The position numbers and the translations under genes were made by a program. A stretch of DNA of 64,000 bases from Sphingorhabdus_B arenilitoris (GTDB lineage: Bacteria; Pseudomonadota; Alphaproteobacteria; Sphingomonadales; Sphingomonadaceae). The notes under the pieces are model-generated. The model was not told the DNA's origin and did not search any database. It saw nothing but the letters and a program-made list of their open reading frames with translations. Every line of letters starts with the position of its first letter. Within the stretch, counting starts at the first letter, position 1. This document shows, in pieces, positions 27,730 through 36,480 of this stretch. Location: NCBI RefSeq assembly GCF_042651485.1, contig NZ_JBHSDH010000011.1, positions 28,733 through 92,732 of the forward strand, in the 5' to 3' direction.

Positions 27730-29070
27730 TTAATGGCCGATCGATAACCGCGTAAATAGCGTGTATCCCATCGGTCTATTGCCATAGACGCTGTTCAGCG
27801 CGGAAGGCTTGGCAAAGGCAGACACCGTGCCGCCTAACGCCAGATTCAAAGGCCCGGTCAGCGGCAGCCGGTAAGCATAGCCCGCTTGAAATTTGCTCAC
27901 GCGAAAAGAATCCTCGTGGCGCGGGTCTGCCTCATCGGGAAATAATTCACGGTTTAGCACATTTTCAAATCGGCCAAAGACAGTGTGATGATCGGTGATA
28001 TCCCAATTCATCTCGGCCACCAATGCGGTGCTGTCATCGCCGCCGATGATGTTCTTTTTGCTATAGGCCGCCATCGCCGAAAAACCGCCCGTATTTGCAT
28101 AATGCACCGATGCGGTCGTCCGCTGCTCATCCTCATCGGGATGCGAAACTTCGGGGCTTTTCAGGCGGCCGGTGCTGACCTGCATCGCCCATGCCGGCGA
28201 TGGGTTATAGGTAGCCCTTACGCTCCACGAATCCAGCTTTGGCTTTTCGATGCCCCAGCGTTCCTCATCAGGTTCACGCCCGCGAAAGGCGGACGCTTCC
28301 AGCTGGAATGTATCCGTGGTTACGCCAGCGGTCACCACGCCGTAGGTGATATGCGTGCTGTCAAACCAATGATGCGTGATCGGCGCTTCGGGATTCAGCT
28401 TGGCGCTGCTCCGGTGCATAAAGACAGATGGCCCAAGCGCAGGTTCGCCCACCGGGCCGCCATAGACGAAGAGGCTTGCGGCATCGCCAATATTCACATC
28501 CACCCGCGCCGATAGCTCCATGAAGAAATCATGCGGATGCTGCCGGTCGACCAGCGGCGCGCCGCCCGCCGTTTCGCCGGTGGCGAACAGACTAGGATAG
28601 CCGCGATTGGACATTAAAGGTTCCAGGCTGTTCATAGTGCGGAATTGGACTTTGCCCCAGTCGGTATCATGCTCCGCAGACAGCATAAGCATGGATTGCA
28701 CATAGGCCTTGTCATCGCCGCGCGGGCCGGTTTGCTTGGTATACACGCCGTTCGCAAAGCCGTGCAGCATCACCATCCAATCACCCGTCGCGAGATGCAA
28801 CCCATGATGACCGCCTTCATTGCCGGGCAGTAGCGCCGTGCCGGAGCCTGTTGCATTTGCCCGTGCCGTATCACCCATTGACGACATATCATGCTGCATC
28901 TTTGAATGATCCATTTTCGAATGATCGACCGGTTTTTCGGCATCAGCCGGACCGTCCTGTTTCATATCGTCCATATCATGGCCATGAAGCCCCGTATGGT
29001 CCTGCGCAATTGCCGGCGCAGCAGTAACAGCGAGCGCAGCAGCGCCCGCAAAAAATAAAAGTGTTCTCAT
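27730..29070 (-). CDS. Outer-membrane beta-barrel protein with His/Met-rich N-terminus
   Basis: I chose ATG 29070 (MRTLLFFAGAAALAVTAAPAIAQ, a signal peptide) over a TTG at 29088. After cleavage there is a His/Met/Asp-rich segment (HGHDMDDMKQDG, HSKMDHSKMQHDMSSMG) that looks metal-binding. The remaining 360 residues alternate aromatic and polar residues and end SIGH, as in a barrel. The pattern suggests a role near copper or another soft metal, and a small Cys-rich exported protein lies upstream. No established name can be given. Confidence 0.65.
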   Translation of the reverse strand: MRTLLFFAGAAALAVTAAPAIAQDHTGLHGHDMDDMKQDGPADAEKPVDHSKMDHSKMQHDMSSMGDTARANATGSGTALLPGNEGGHHGLHLATGDWMVMLHGFANGVYTKQTGPRGDDKAYVQSMLMLSAEHDTDWGKVQFRTMNSLEPLMSNRGYPSLFATGETAGGAPLVDRQHPHDFFMELSARVDVNIGDAASLFVYGGPVGEPALGPSVFMHRSSAKLNPEAPITHHWFDSTHITYGVVTAGVTTDTFQLEASAFRGREPDEERWGIEKPKLDSWSVRATYNPSPAWAMQVSTGRLKSPEVSHPDEDEQRTTASVHYANTGGFSAMAAYSKKNIIGGDDSTALVAEMNWDITDHHTVFGRFENVLNRELFPDEADPRHEDSFRVSKFQAGYAYRLPLTGPLNLALGGTVSAFAKPSALNSVYGNRPMGYTLFTRLSIGH

Positions 29071-29118
29071 CAAATTAGCCTGACTCAAAGAATTGAAATT
29101 ATCGTTTCATTCTCTGGT

Positions 29119-29436
29119 TCATGTTCGCGGTGGGGGGGTCGCCGGGGAGGCAATGCTGCCCGCCATTTCTTGTAATGCAGTGATTGGGATGATTGCATCT
29201 ATTGTTGTCATGCGATCCATGGCGGCAATTTTAGGGACATAAGCGATGCATCCGATACATCCGCGATGCGCCGCGATTTTTTCCCTCATCGGCCCTTTGT
29301 GTTCTTGATCCGCCTTGGCTTTCTCGCCTGACTCATGGCAGGATGCTGCAACATTTAAAACCGGCGATAACGGCATTGACGCAGCGGGAAAAGCAAGGGC
29401 CAAGCAAAATAGCGCGATGAGGAATGAACGAACCAT
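29119..29436 (-). CDS. Small exported Cys-containing hypothetical protein
   Basis: The 105-residue protein has a signal peptide (MVRSFLIALFCLALAFPAASM). The mature part has one Cys near AASCHESGE and a CIGC pair after HRG, a pattern compatible with metal or disulfide chemistry. It lies just upstream of the His/Met-rich barrel on the same strand, about 50 bp apart, so both may serve metal homeostasis. This is inference only. Confidence 0.6.
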   Translation of the reverse strand: MVRSFLIALFCLALAFPAASMPLSPVLNVAASCHESGEKAKADQEHKGPMREKIAAHRGCIGCIAYVPKIAAMDRMTTIDAIIPITALQEMAGSIASPATPPPRT

Positions 29437-29452
29437 ATCCCGTATATAGCAG

Positions 29453-30562
29453 CTACACGTTAAATTTGAAATGCAGGACGTCGCCGTCCTTTACCACATA
29501 TTCCTTGCCCTCTTGCCGTAGCTTGCCGGCATCGCGCGCCTTGGCTTCACCGCCCAGCGTGACGTAATCGTCATAGGCGATGGTTTCGGCGCGGATAAAG
29601 CCGCGTTCAAAATCGGTGTGGATTTCGCCAGCGGCTTTCGGCGCTTTGCTGCCGGTTTCAACCGTCCATGCGCGGGCTTCTTTTGGTCCAACGGTGAAGA
29701 ATGTGATAAGGTGCAAGAGGTCGTAACCAGCGCGGATGACGCGAGCGAGACCGGTTTCTTCAAGGCCAAGCTCGCTTAAAAACTCCATCCGTTCGTCCAT
29801 GTCCATTCCGACAAGTTCGCTCTCAATCTTTGCGGAAACGACGACGGCATTGGCCCCTTGTTCCTCGGCCATTTTGAACACAGCCGCACTGTGGGCGTTG
29901 CCGTCCTTCGCCTGTCCTTCACCAACATTGCAGACATATAGAACCGGCTTGCTGGTCAAAAGCTGCGCCTGCGTCATCATCCGTCGTTCGTCGGGCGTGT
30001 CCAGCTCCAGCGTGCGTGCTGGCTTTCCTTCGCGCAGCAATTCAAGCACGCGGCCCAAAAACTCGGCCTGCGCTTTCAATTCCTTGTCATTATTCGCGCG
30101 TTTCTGCAGGGCAGGAACCCGCTTTTCAAGGCTCTCCAGATCGGCGAGCATCAATTCGGTTTCCACCGTTTCTGCATCAGACACCGGATCAATACGATCG
30201 TCGACATGCTGAATCTCGTCGCCGACATCGGCATTTTCGAAACAGCGCAGCACATGGACGATCGCGTCCACCTCGCGGATGTTGCCCAGGAACTGATTAC
30301 CCAGTCCCTCACCCTTGGACGCGCCGCGCACCAGCCCCGCGATATCCACGAAAGTCAGCTGCGTTGCGATAATCTTCGCGCTGCCCGCAATTCCGGCTAG
30401 CTTGTCGAGCCGCGTGTCGGGGACCGCAACGATCCCTTCGTTGGGTTCAATCGTGCAGAACGGATAATTCGCCGCCTGCGCCGCTTGCGTTTCGGTCAGC
30501 GCGTTGAATAAAGTTGATTTTCCGACGTTGGGCAGGCCAACGATACCGCATTTGAAACCCAT
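29453..30562 (-). CDS. ychF: Redox-regulated ATPase YchF
   Basis: YchF is an Obg-family P-loop NTPase that prefers ATP and associates with ribosomes. The 369-residue protein has GLPNVGKSTLFNALT (P-loop), DIAGLVRGASKGEGLGNQFL (switch region), the divergent NVGE motif in place of NKxD, and a C-terminal TGS domain (LITFFTVGPKEARAW, then GDVLHFKFNV). The length is normal. It stands alone, with pth further along on the same strand. Confidence 0.97.
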   Translation of the reverse strand: MGFKCGIVGLPNVGKSTLFNALTETQAAQAANYPFCTIEPNEGIVAVPDTRLDKLAGIAGSAKIIATQLTFVDIAGLVRGASKGEGLGNQFLGNIREVDAIVHVLRCFENADVGDEIQHVDDRIDPVSDAETVETELMLADLESLEKRVPALQKRANNDKELKAQAEFLGRVLELLREGKPARTLELDTPDERRMMTQAQLLTSKPVLYVCNVGEGQAKDGNAHSAAVFKMAEEQGANAVVVSAKIESELVGMDMDERMEFLSELGLEETGLARVIRAGYDLLHLITFFTVGPKEARAWTVETGSKAPKAAGEIHTDFERGFIRAETIAYDDYVTLGGEAKARDAGKLRQEGKEYVVKDGDVLHFKFNV

Positions 30563-30658
30563 AAATTCCTCTTGGGAAATGAAATTGCGGTTGTCCTTAG
30601 GCGAGGGCGTCTAGACTGTCTATCCACTCTGCTTAAATAGGGGCTGTTTTGTAGAGGA

Positions 30659-30988
30659 TTACTGATTTTTTTGTGCGGCCTCTAACTGGGCTTTCATTTC
30701 AGCTTCGCCTTGCGGAATAAACACATAGACCATGTAAAGCCATGAAGCCAATGCCATAACAGGTAAAAGCAAAAGAATGATCACAACAGATTTAGTGTTA
30801 CCGGTAAGACTTTTCAATTTTGGCGCTATGATCAGGCTAATTCCAATCAAGCTTAGGGCAGCCCATATCCATAGGCCAATGTCTTTGCCTATTCCTGACA
30901 ACTGGAGCAGAATTAGCAAGCCGCCTGAAAAGACAACAAACAGGAACGCCAACATTTTTGTTGGAGCAGTGCTTAAGAATTTTATCAT
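30659..30988 (-). CDS. Small membrane protein, unknown
   Basis: The 109-residue protein has three hydrophobic segments (LAFLFVVFSGGLLILLQLSG, IWAALSLIGISLIIAP, VVIILLLLPVMALASWLYMV) and a charged C-terminus. The gene is more AT-rich than its neighbours. No family is recognised. It lies alone between ychF and pth. Confidence 0.55.
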   Translation of the reverse strand: MIKFLSTAPTKMLAFLFVVFSGGLLILLQLSGIGKDIGLWIWAALSLIGISLIIAPKLKSLTGNTKSVVIILLLLPVMALASWLYMVYVFIPQGEAEMKAQLEAAQKNQ

Positions 30989-31104
30989 TTATCTCATTTC
31001 TCAAAAAACCAGGTCGTTACTAAAGCGTGCAATCTCGCATTATACAAGCACGAAAATGCTAGTTATTGTAGTCATTTGATCCATTTATAGACAGCTATGT
31101 TTTA

Positions 31105-31674
31105 CTATTCGGCCATCCGCATCGCGTAGTCATTCATGAAGCGCACATCATCGCCCTTCGCCAGCCAGTGCGCTTCGGCGGCGATGGCGCCCAGCATGTC
31201 GGTCAGCGGTTCAAATTCGCTTTTGTGGTAATCGCCGAGCACATGCCCGGTCACGCGGTCTTTATGCCCAGGATGGCCAATACCGATACGCACACGGCGG
31301 AAATCGGGGCCGATATGCTGGATGGTGCTGCGGATGCCGTTATGTCCGGCTGCGCCGCCGCCCTGCTTCACCTTTATTTTGAAGGGGTCTAAGTCAAGCT
31401 CGTCATAGAACAGGGTCACATCATCCGGCGTGCATTTGTAAAAATCCATCGCCGCGCGGACCGACTGCCCGCTTTCATTCATGAAAGTTGCGGGCTTTAA
31501 CAGGATGATTTTCTCCCCGCCTATGCGGGCTTCCTGAATCCAGCCCTTGTGCTTTTTTTGCGGCGGGGCACATCCCTCAATCTCGGCCATGGCGTCCACC
31601 ACCATAAATCCGACATTATGCCGGTTAAGCGCATAGCGCGGTCCGGGATTTCCAAGGCCTACCCATATCTGCAT
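31105..31674 (-). CDS. pth: Peptidyl-tRNA hydrolase
   Basis: Pth frees tRNA from prematurely released peptidyl-tRNA. The 189-residue protein has the family signatures VGLGNPGPRYALNRHNVGF (with the catalytic His), LLKPATFMNESGQSV, LFYDELDLD and GGGAAGHNGIRSTIQHIG. It lies downstream of rplY on the same strand, a common pairing. A hairpin in the 86-bp gap may limit read-through. Confidence 0.97.
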   Translation of the reverse strand: MQIWVGLGNPGPRYALNRHNVGFMVVDAMAEIEGCAPPQKKHKGWIQEARIGGEKIILLKPATFMNESGQSVRAAMDFYKCTPDDVTLFYDELDLDPFKIKVKQGGGAAGHNGIRSTIQHIGPDFRRVRIGIGHPGHKDRVTGHVLGDYHKSEFEPLTDMLGAIAAEAHWLAKGDDVRFMNDYAMRMAE

Positions 31675-31709
31675 TGCATCCGGTTACCCTGCTTGGCGGG
31701 CAAAGAAAA

Positions 31710-31737
31710 GGCCGGAGCGCAAATTTGCGTCCAGCCC
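31710..31737 (-). terminator. Hairpin between rplY and pth
   Basis: On the minus strand a GGCTGGACGCAAA/TTTGCGCTCCGGCC imperfect stem is followed by TTTTCTTTG. It lies just after the rplY stop. It could terminate or attenuate rplY transcription ahead of pth. Confidence 0.5.
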
Positions 31738-31760
31738 TTTTTTCGTAACCGTTAAACGGT

Positions 31761-32423
31761 TTATTCGCCGTCTTTATCTTCGGCGTCGTCTCCGCTGGCT
31801 TCAGCTGCTTGTTCTTCGGCTTCATCCTTGCTGGTATCGCCTTCGTCAGATTTCAGCGACGATGGCGCAACAATCGTGGCGATGGTAAAGTCGCGATCGG
31901 TGATTGCGCTTTCGCTGCCCGCTGGCAACGTGACCGCGGAAATGTGGATCGAATCGCCAACATCCAGACCGGTTACATCAATTTCAATATGGTCCGGTAT
32001 AACGGTCGCATCGCAAATCAGCTCCAGCTCGTGACGAACAATGTTCAACACGCCGCCGCGTTTCAGGCCAGGCGATTTTTCTTCGTTGATGAAGTGCACG
32101 GGGATCGCAACGTCAACCTTCGCGCCCTTTGCAAGGCGGAAAAAGTCGACATGGACCGGACGATCAGTGACGGGGTGAAACGCGACATCCTTTGGCAGGA
32201 CGGTCTGTGTTTCTTTGCCCACGGTCAATTCGACCGTGCTGTTGGTGAAGGAACCGGTCATCAATAATTTGACGAGTTCTTTCGCTTCCACATGAATGGC
32301 AACGGGGTCTTTTTTATTGCCGTAAATAACGGCAGGAACGCGGCCCGCACGGCGCAATGCACGGGAGGCTCCCTTGCCAGCCCGTTCGCGCAGTTCGGCC
32401 GACAATGTCAGCTGATCGCTCAT
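31761..32423 (-). CDS. rplY: 50S ribosomal protein L25 (CTC form)
   Basis: L25 binds 5S rRNA. The 220-residue protein is the long CTC-type form, with an N-terminal L25 domain (LSAELRERAGKGASRALRRAG, then VPAVIYG), a TL5-like C-terminal domain, and an acidic tail (KDEAEEQAAEASGDDAEDKD). It is upstream of pth. Confidence 0.95.
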   Translation of the reverse strand: MSDQLTLSAELRERAGKGASRALRRAGRVPAVIYGNKKDPVAIHVEAKELVKLLMTGSFTNSTVELTVGKETQTVLPKDVAFHPVTDRPVHVDFFRLAKGAKVDVAIPVHFINEEKSPGLKRGGVLNIVRHELELICDATVIPDHIEIDVTGLDVGDSIHISAVTLPAGSESAITDRDFTIATIVAPSSLKSDEGDTSKDEAEEQAAEASGDDAEDKDGE

Positions 32424-32537
32424 AATATATCTCCAATAAAATTTATCTTTGCCATGACGCCTCCAGGGATGACCATCATGTGCAAGCGCGCGCCTATATG
32501 CGCGGTGGCCGGTAAATGCAAGCGCCGTCAGCCAATA

Positions 32538-33437
32538 TTATTGGATTCTTTCGACGCGGTAGCCTTTGGCAGATAATAGCGCCGGCAACCCCCCTTGCCC
32601 CGCAACATGCGCCGCACCGACCGCGATGAAAGGCCGCCGCCCCGCATCGATCATCGTCGCCGCCTGTTCGGCCCAATTGCGGTTGCGATTGTCCAGCAGA
32701 ACAGCACGCAGCCGCGGTGACGCCATAATGCCGGTTTCGGTGCCTTCCAACAGCGCATCGACATCGCCGCGCATCCAGCGGTCTAACAATAGCTGCATAT
32801 CCGCCCGTGCGTCATCATAGTCGCGCAATATCGCCGACAGCATCAGCCGCTGTTCGGATTCCGGCAATGTGTCGAAATAGCCAAATTGCTGCGTTATGGT
32901 TTCCAATCCGCTATGGGGCCGGTCCATTGCCTTAAACCGCATTTGCAATATCGCCTCCACGCCAGACGCGCTGTTGAGCCCCAATCCGCTGCTCATCGAT
33001 GATGCAATGGTGAGCGCCGCTGCCCATGTCTCCATCGCGTTCATCGCATGGGCCGGAGCCGCAATTTTCCCCGCCGCTTTGTCCAGCTCATCGGCCAAAT
33101 CGGCCGAAACGCGCTTATCCAGCGGGGGTAGGCCGCGTGTTATGCCCATATGCGCAAATATAGCCGCTGACGTCTGTTTATCATCCAGTCCAGTAACCTC
33201 GGTCACAAGGCTCAGCGAATCGTCAATGGCCCGGTCCAGCGCTGGTCCCTGCCAATCGGTACCCGCAGGCAGGGCATGAACTGTACCGAAAATATAGGCT
33301 GACCCGGCCCCCGGTTTATTCGACGTCACTTTCCATAAAGCGGGCTTGCCATCCGCTGGCGCGGTGACCGGGGGCGGATCATCCTGCCGCGAACAGGCGG
33401 CGAGGAGCAATAATGATATTAGCCAAAAGTAGCGCAT
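32538..33437 (-). CDS. TraB/GumN family lipoprotein (second of a tandem pair)
   Basis: I chose ATG 33437 (MRYFWLISLLLLAACS), giving a lipobox LAAC; a TTG further upstream would overlap the previous gene. The roughly 299-residue protein has the TraB/GumN-type motifs YIFGTVHALP near the N-terminus and FIAVGAAHVAGQGGL near the C-terminus, and it is probably attached to the outer or inner membrane. The family has metalloprotease-like members, but the role here is unknown. It follows a paralogue closely. Confidence 0.85.
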   Translation of the reverse strand: MRYFWLISLLLLAACSRQDDPPPVTAPADGKPALWKVTSNKPGAGSAYIFGTVHALPAGTDWQGPALDRAIDDSLSLVTEVTGLDDKQTSAAIFAHMGITRGLPPLDKRVSADLADELDKAAGKIAAPAHAMNAMETWAAALTIASSMSSGLGLNSASGVEAILQMRFKAMDRPHSGLETITQQFGYFDTLPESEQRLMLSAILRDYDDARADMQLLLDRWMRGDVDALLEGTETGIMASPRLRAVLLDNRNRNWAEQAATMIDAGRRPFIAVGAAHVAGQGGLPALLSAKGYRVERIQ

Positions 33438-33444
33438 CACGGGT

Positions 33445-34431
33445 TTAATAAACAATCCGCTCTGCTTTTAACCCATAGGCTGTGATTAAATGCGGCACGC
33501 TGGTAGGGCCGGACAAATGCCCCGCGCCCACGGCGATAAAAATGGTGCCCGGTTTTTCCATCCGGTCCGAAATCCACCGCGCCCAATTGGCATTGCGCTG
33601 CGTCAATAATTTTTCAAACAGAACAGGATCGCTAAAGCCCGCATTCATTAATTCAGCAAGCTTCTCTGGATCGCCTGCCGCCCAGGATTTGACTAAATCA
33701 TCGAGCGATGCGGTGGTCGCATCCAGGTCGCGGGCTGCTTCGATCAGAAACTCGATCTGTGTTTCTTCGGGTAAACTATCAAACAGACCAAGCTGATATT
33801 CGGCAGTTTCCAAACCCTTAATCGGTTTTTTTGCTACCAATGCGCTGGACTGCAATATGGTTTCCGCGCCGCTACCGGGTTGATAGCCCGCCTTTGTCAG
33901 CGCCATGATCTGCATCGTCACCCCCGCCGCCCATGGGTCCAGTGGATCAAAGCTGGCTTCGGGCAAGCCCAGTTTTTTCATCGCGGCTTCATACACAGCT
34001 CTGTCTTCGGCCGATAATTTGTCGCGCAGACTTTTTCCGCTTTGGTCAATGCCATATTTGCCGAATAATTGCGCAGCCTCCGCATCTGCACCAGCGGGCA
34101 GCTCCATGACCAGCGTATCGGATGCGTCAAAGGCGGTTTTTACGGCCTCATCAAACCAGCCCAATCCCGGCTTCAAAATATGGACGGTTCCAAACAGATA
34201 AATATTGGTGTCTTCATCCTTGATCAGCCACAGTGCAGGATCGGCATCGACGGTTTCAATTTTCGCATTTTCTACTGGCGCTAGGGGGTCCGCCGCTTCA
34301 TCGGCCGCCTCTGCCTCCGGCACTAATATATCCTTTTCTTGCGCTATCACAGGCGGCGCTGCGCCAAAGGCGACTGCGCATAGCAATAATGTCGCGGCTG
34401 ACAGAGCATATTTGGGAATGTGGATTTTCAT
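33445..34431 (-). CDS. TraB/GumN family protein (first of a tandem pair)
   Basis: The 328-residue exported protein has a signal peptide (AATLLLCAVAFGAAPPVIAQ), an acidic Ala/Glu linker, then IYLFGTVHILKPGLGWFD, GLETAEYQLGLFDSLPEE and IFIAVGAGHLSGPTSVPHL. These match its downstream neighbour position by position, so the pair arose by duplication. It ends 7 bp before the paralogue starts. The substrate is unknown. Confidence 0.86.
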   Translation of the reverse strand: MKIHIPKYALSAATLLLCAVAFGAAPPVIAQEKDILVPEAEAADEAADPLAPVENAKIETVDADPALWLIKDEDTNIYLFGTVHILKPGLGWFDEAVKTAFDASDTLVMELPAGADAEAAQLFGKYGIDQSGKSLRDKLSAEDRAVYEAAMKKLGLPEASFDPLDPWAAGVTMQIMALTKAGYQPGSGAETILQSSALVAKKPIKGLETAEYQLGLFDSLPEETQIEFLIEAARDLDATTASLDDLVKSWAAGDPEKLAELMNAGFSDPVLFEKLLTQRNANWARWISDRMEKPGTIFIAVGAGHLSGPTSVPHLITAYGLKAERIVY

Positions 34432-34471
34432 GGATATTTCCTTTGGAGAGGGATGGGATGAGCAGGCTGTT

Positions 34472-35116
34472 TTAGCTATATTTTTTCCATAGCCATATCA
34501 CCAGCCATATCGTTAAGGTCATGCTATAGATCATTACGTCGCTGGGTTCACGTACCATCCCGCCGCGCCATAGCACCCACCAAATTGGCCAGATGATGGA
34601 GTAAAAATATATGGCGTAAAATGCGCCTTCGCGGTAGGCGAAGGCTTCTTGTTCATCAACCGCGCGCCTATGCCAATATACTGCGATCGCCGGGACGACG
34701 AGGCCCCAGAGCAGGGCAAAAATAATCGCGGCGTTACGCGGTACCGCGCCATCACTAAATACATCAAATGTTTGTCCGTCTGTAACCCATATGCCGCCGA
34801 AACTTGTCGCCGCGCCCAACAACACGCAAAATATCATAATATTACGGTTAAGCTTTTCTTTCTTGGTCGGGGCTTCAGAATGTAGCGCCACCTTCCGCGC
34901 CAATTTATATATTCCCCAAATAGAAGCCACGACTATCGCAGCGAAAAGAATAGCAATCGCGATAAATTCTACCGATGGGGTTCCGCCGCCATCTTCAAAA
35001 TGCGCGGTCGCCATGCCGACAAGGATGCCGGCGCTAAACAGACCCGTAAGCCCTAGTAGCAAAAAGACTGCGCCCTTCGTCAGCGCAGAATCCAAAAGCT
35101 GTGCTTTATCCATCAT
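34472..35116 (-). CDS. Multi-pass membrane protein beside an XRE regulator
   Basis: The 214-residue protein has about six hydrophobic segments, starting with VFLLLGLTGLFSAGILVGMA and ending with MTLTIWLVIWLWKKYS. No family name is certain. Its start overlaps the XRE regulator's stop by 4 bp, so the two form one transcript with the other membrane protein upstream. Confidence 0.65.
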   Translation of the reverse strand: MMDKAQLLDSALTKGAVFLLLGLTGLFSAGILVGMATAHFEDGGGTPSVEFIAIAILFAAIVVASIWGIYKLARKVALHSEAPTKKEKLNRNIMIFCVLLGAATSFGGIWVTDGQTFDVFSDGAVPRNAAIIFALLWGLVVPAIAVYWHRRAVDEQEAFAYREGAFYAIYFYSIIWPIWWVLWRGGMVREPSDVMIYSMTLTIWLVIWLWKKYS

Positions 35117-35319
35117 GCGTCTCCTTCAAATTCATCGTCGAAAATTTCTTCAATCGGCATATCGAACAGCCGGGCAATTTTGAATGCGAGCGGCAGCGAC
35201 GGATCATATTTGCCCGTTTCAATGGCATTCACCGCTTGGCGAGAAACATCTAGCTCCTCACCCAGCTGCGCCTGACTCCAATCGCGCATCGCCCGCAACA
35301 CTTTAAGTTTATTTTTCAT
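35113..35319 (-). CDS. XRE-family transcriptional regulator
   Basis: The 68-residue single-domain HTH_3 protein begins MKNKLKVLRAMRDWSQAQLG, then ELDVSRQAVNAIETGKYDPS and PIEEIFDDEF. ATG 35319 overlaps the stop of the upstream membrane gene by one base (TAATG); a longer frame to 35388 is a shadow of that gene. Such short regulators often pair with membrane proteins, and here one lies on each side. Confidence 0.88.
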   Translation of the reverse strand: MKNKLKVLRAMRDWSQAQLGEELDVSRQAVNAIETGKYDPSLPLAFKIARLFDMPIEEIFDDEFEGDA

Positions 35320-35780
35320 TAGACGCCCCGCCAGCGGTGCCATTGAAAAGCGAATGTCACAAACATCGGAGTGATAGCCCAAATCCACACGATGCCGGTG
35401 ACCAAGCCACGATGGCTGGCCTCTTTCGCAGTCGTGCCGCTTTCCAGTTCTACCAGTTCACCTCCTGTAATGCCCATTGCCGCGCCGTATACGACCAACA
35501 TCGGCAGCGGTAGGATGATGAGCGCTCGCACGACCGTTTGCGATGTCTTCTGCCACAGCAAGGTTATATATTCATCATGCATGAAGCGGGCGAATACCAA
35601 AAAGCCAGGGATGATTAAGGACGAAACTGCCAAGGCCAAAGCGATGGGATCAAAAAGGCCGTAATCCAACTCACTGCCTGAAATGGCTTCGCCGATCATT
35701 TCCAATATCCATAAGATATTCAGCACGAAGCAGAAGTCGATCAGCCGGTAAAAAAGCCGGTAGCGGAATTGGTCTTTCAT
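35319..35780 (-). CDS. Membrane protein, first gene of the XRE cluster
   Basis: The 153-residue protein has four hydrophobic segments (FVLNILWILEMIG, PIALALAVSSLIIPGFLVFA, VVRALIILPLPMLVVYGAAM, GIVWIWAITPMFVTFAFQW). It ends RGV with its stop sharing a base with the XRE start, so it is translationally coupled. The function is unknown. Confidence 0.65.
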   Translation of the reverse strand: MKDQFRYRLFYRLIDFCFVLNILWILEMIGEAISGSELDYGLFDPIALALAVSSLIIPGFLVFARFMHDEYITLLWQKTSQTVVRALIILPLPMLVVYGAAMGITGGELVELESGTTAKEASHRGLVTGIVWIWAITPMFVTFAFQWHRWRGV

Positions 35781-35848
35781 AATGGCTCCCCTATTTTTGG
35801 TAAAGGGCAGGGCCGCGGGTCAGGATGCGGCCCTGCCGATGTTTACTA

Positions 35849-36193
35849 TCACGCCTTTGGAGACGCGTTATTGCGGGTATTAATGGCTTGGCGAGAGGCC
35901 GATCCCGCGATGGCGAAATCCACCTGCGATTGGACGGCGCTTTTCACCTCACTCCGGCACCGAATTTCCGCTTGGCGGTCACCTAATGAGCGGCCATTGG
36001 ACGTACCGCAAATTTGCTGAGCTGCGCTGTTGATGCGGCTGTTCAAACGGGCTTGGTCTTTGGCAGAGTTCAGGTTGAGATCGTCAATATTGACGCGGAC
36101 GCTAATGGTTTCTTCGCTTTGTGCATGAGCGGCAACAGGTGCCAAAATGGCGAAGGTAGCGGCGAGGGAGAGAGTGACTTTCTTAAACATCAT
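35849..36193 (-). CDS. UrcA family protein
   Basis: The 114-residue exported protein has a signal peptide (TLSLAATFAILAPVAAHA) and the UrcA layout: ETISVRVNIDDLNLNSAKDQARLNSRI and AAQQICGTSN with a later RCRSEV, two conserved cysteines that could be disulfide bonded. UrcA proteins are abundant in sphingomonads; their role is unknown. A promoter-like pair sits upstream. Confidence 0.85.
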   Translation of the reverse strand: MMFKKVTLSLAATFAILAPVAAHAQSEETISVRVNIDDLNLNSAKDQARLNSRINSAAQQICGTSNGRSLGDRQAEIRCRSEVKSAVQSQVDFAIAGSASRQAINTRNNASPKA

Positions 36194-36270
36194 AATTTCC
36201 TTTTTTAAGTCCCTTGGGAGAGGGTGGTTTGGTTAGGTGTGGCTGACGTTGTGTCATGCTACCCTTACTT

Positions 36271-36297
36271 TATGTACTGATTCGCTGACTATGTCAA
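36271..36297 (-). promoter_or_regulatory. Candidate promoter of the urcA-family gene
   Basis: On the minus strand TTGACA (36297-36292) is followed 15 bp later by TACATA (36276-36271), a near sigma-70 arrangement about 78 bp before the UrcA start. Spacing is slightly short, so this is tentative. Confidence 0.35.
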
Positions 36298-36480
36298 CAA
36301 CCCCTTACAAAAAGTTTTGCTAAGCTGACAAAATGCCAGAAATTCGGGCTTTTGCATCGGGGGGCTTTGGTCAGATGCCGGTCCAAAGGCGCTTGATTTC
36401 GCACCTGCAATAAGCCAATGGCATGCCCTATGAACGCGCAACAGGATCAACAACGCGAATCAGTTTCGCCAAAAAACAGC

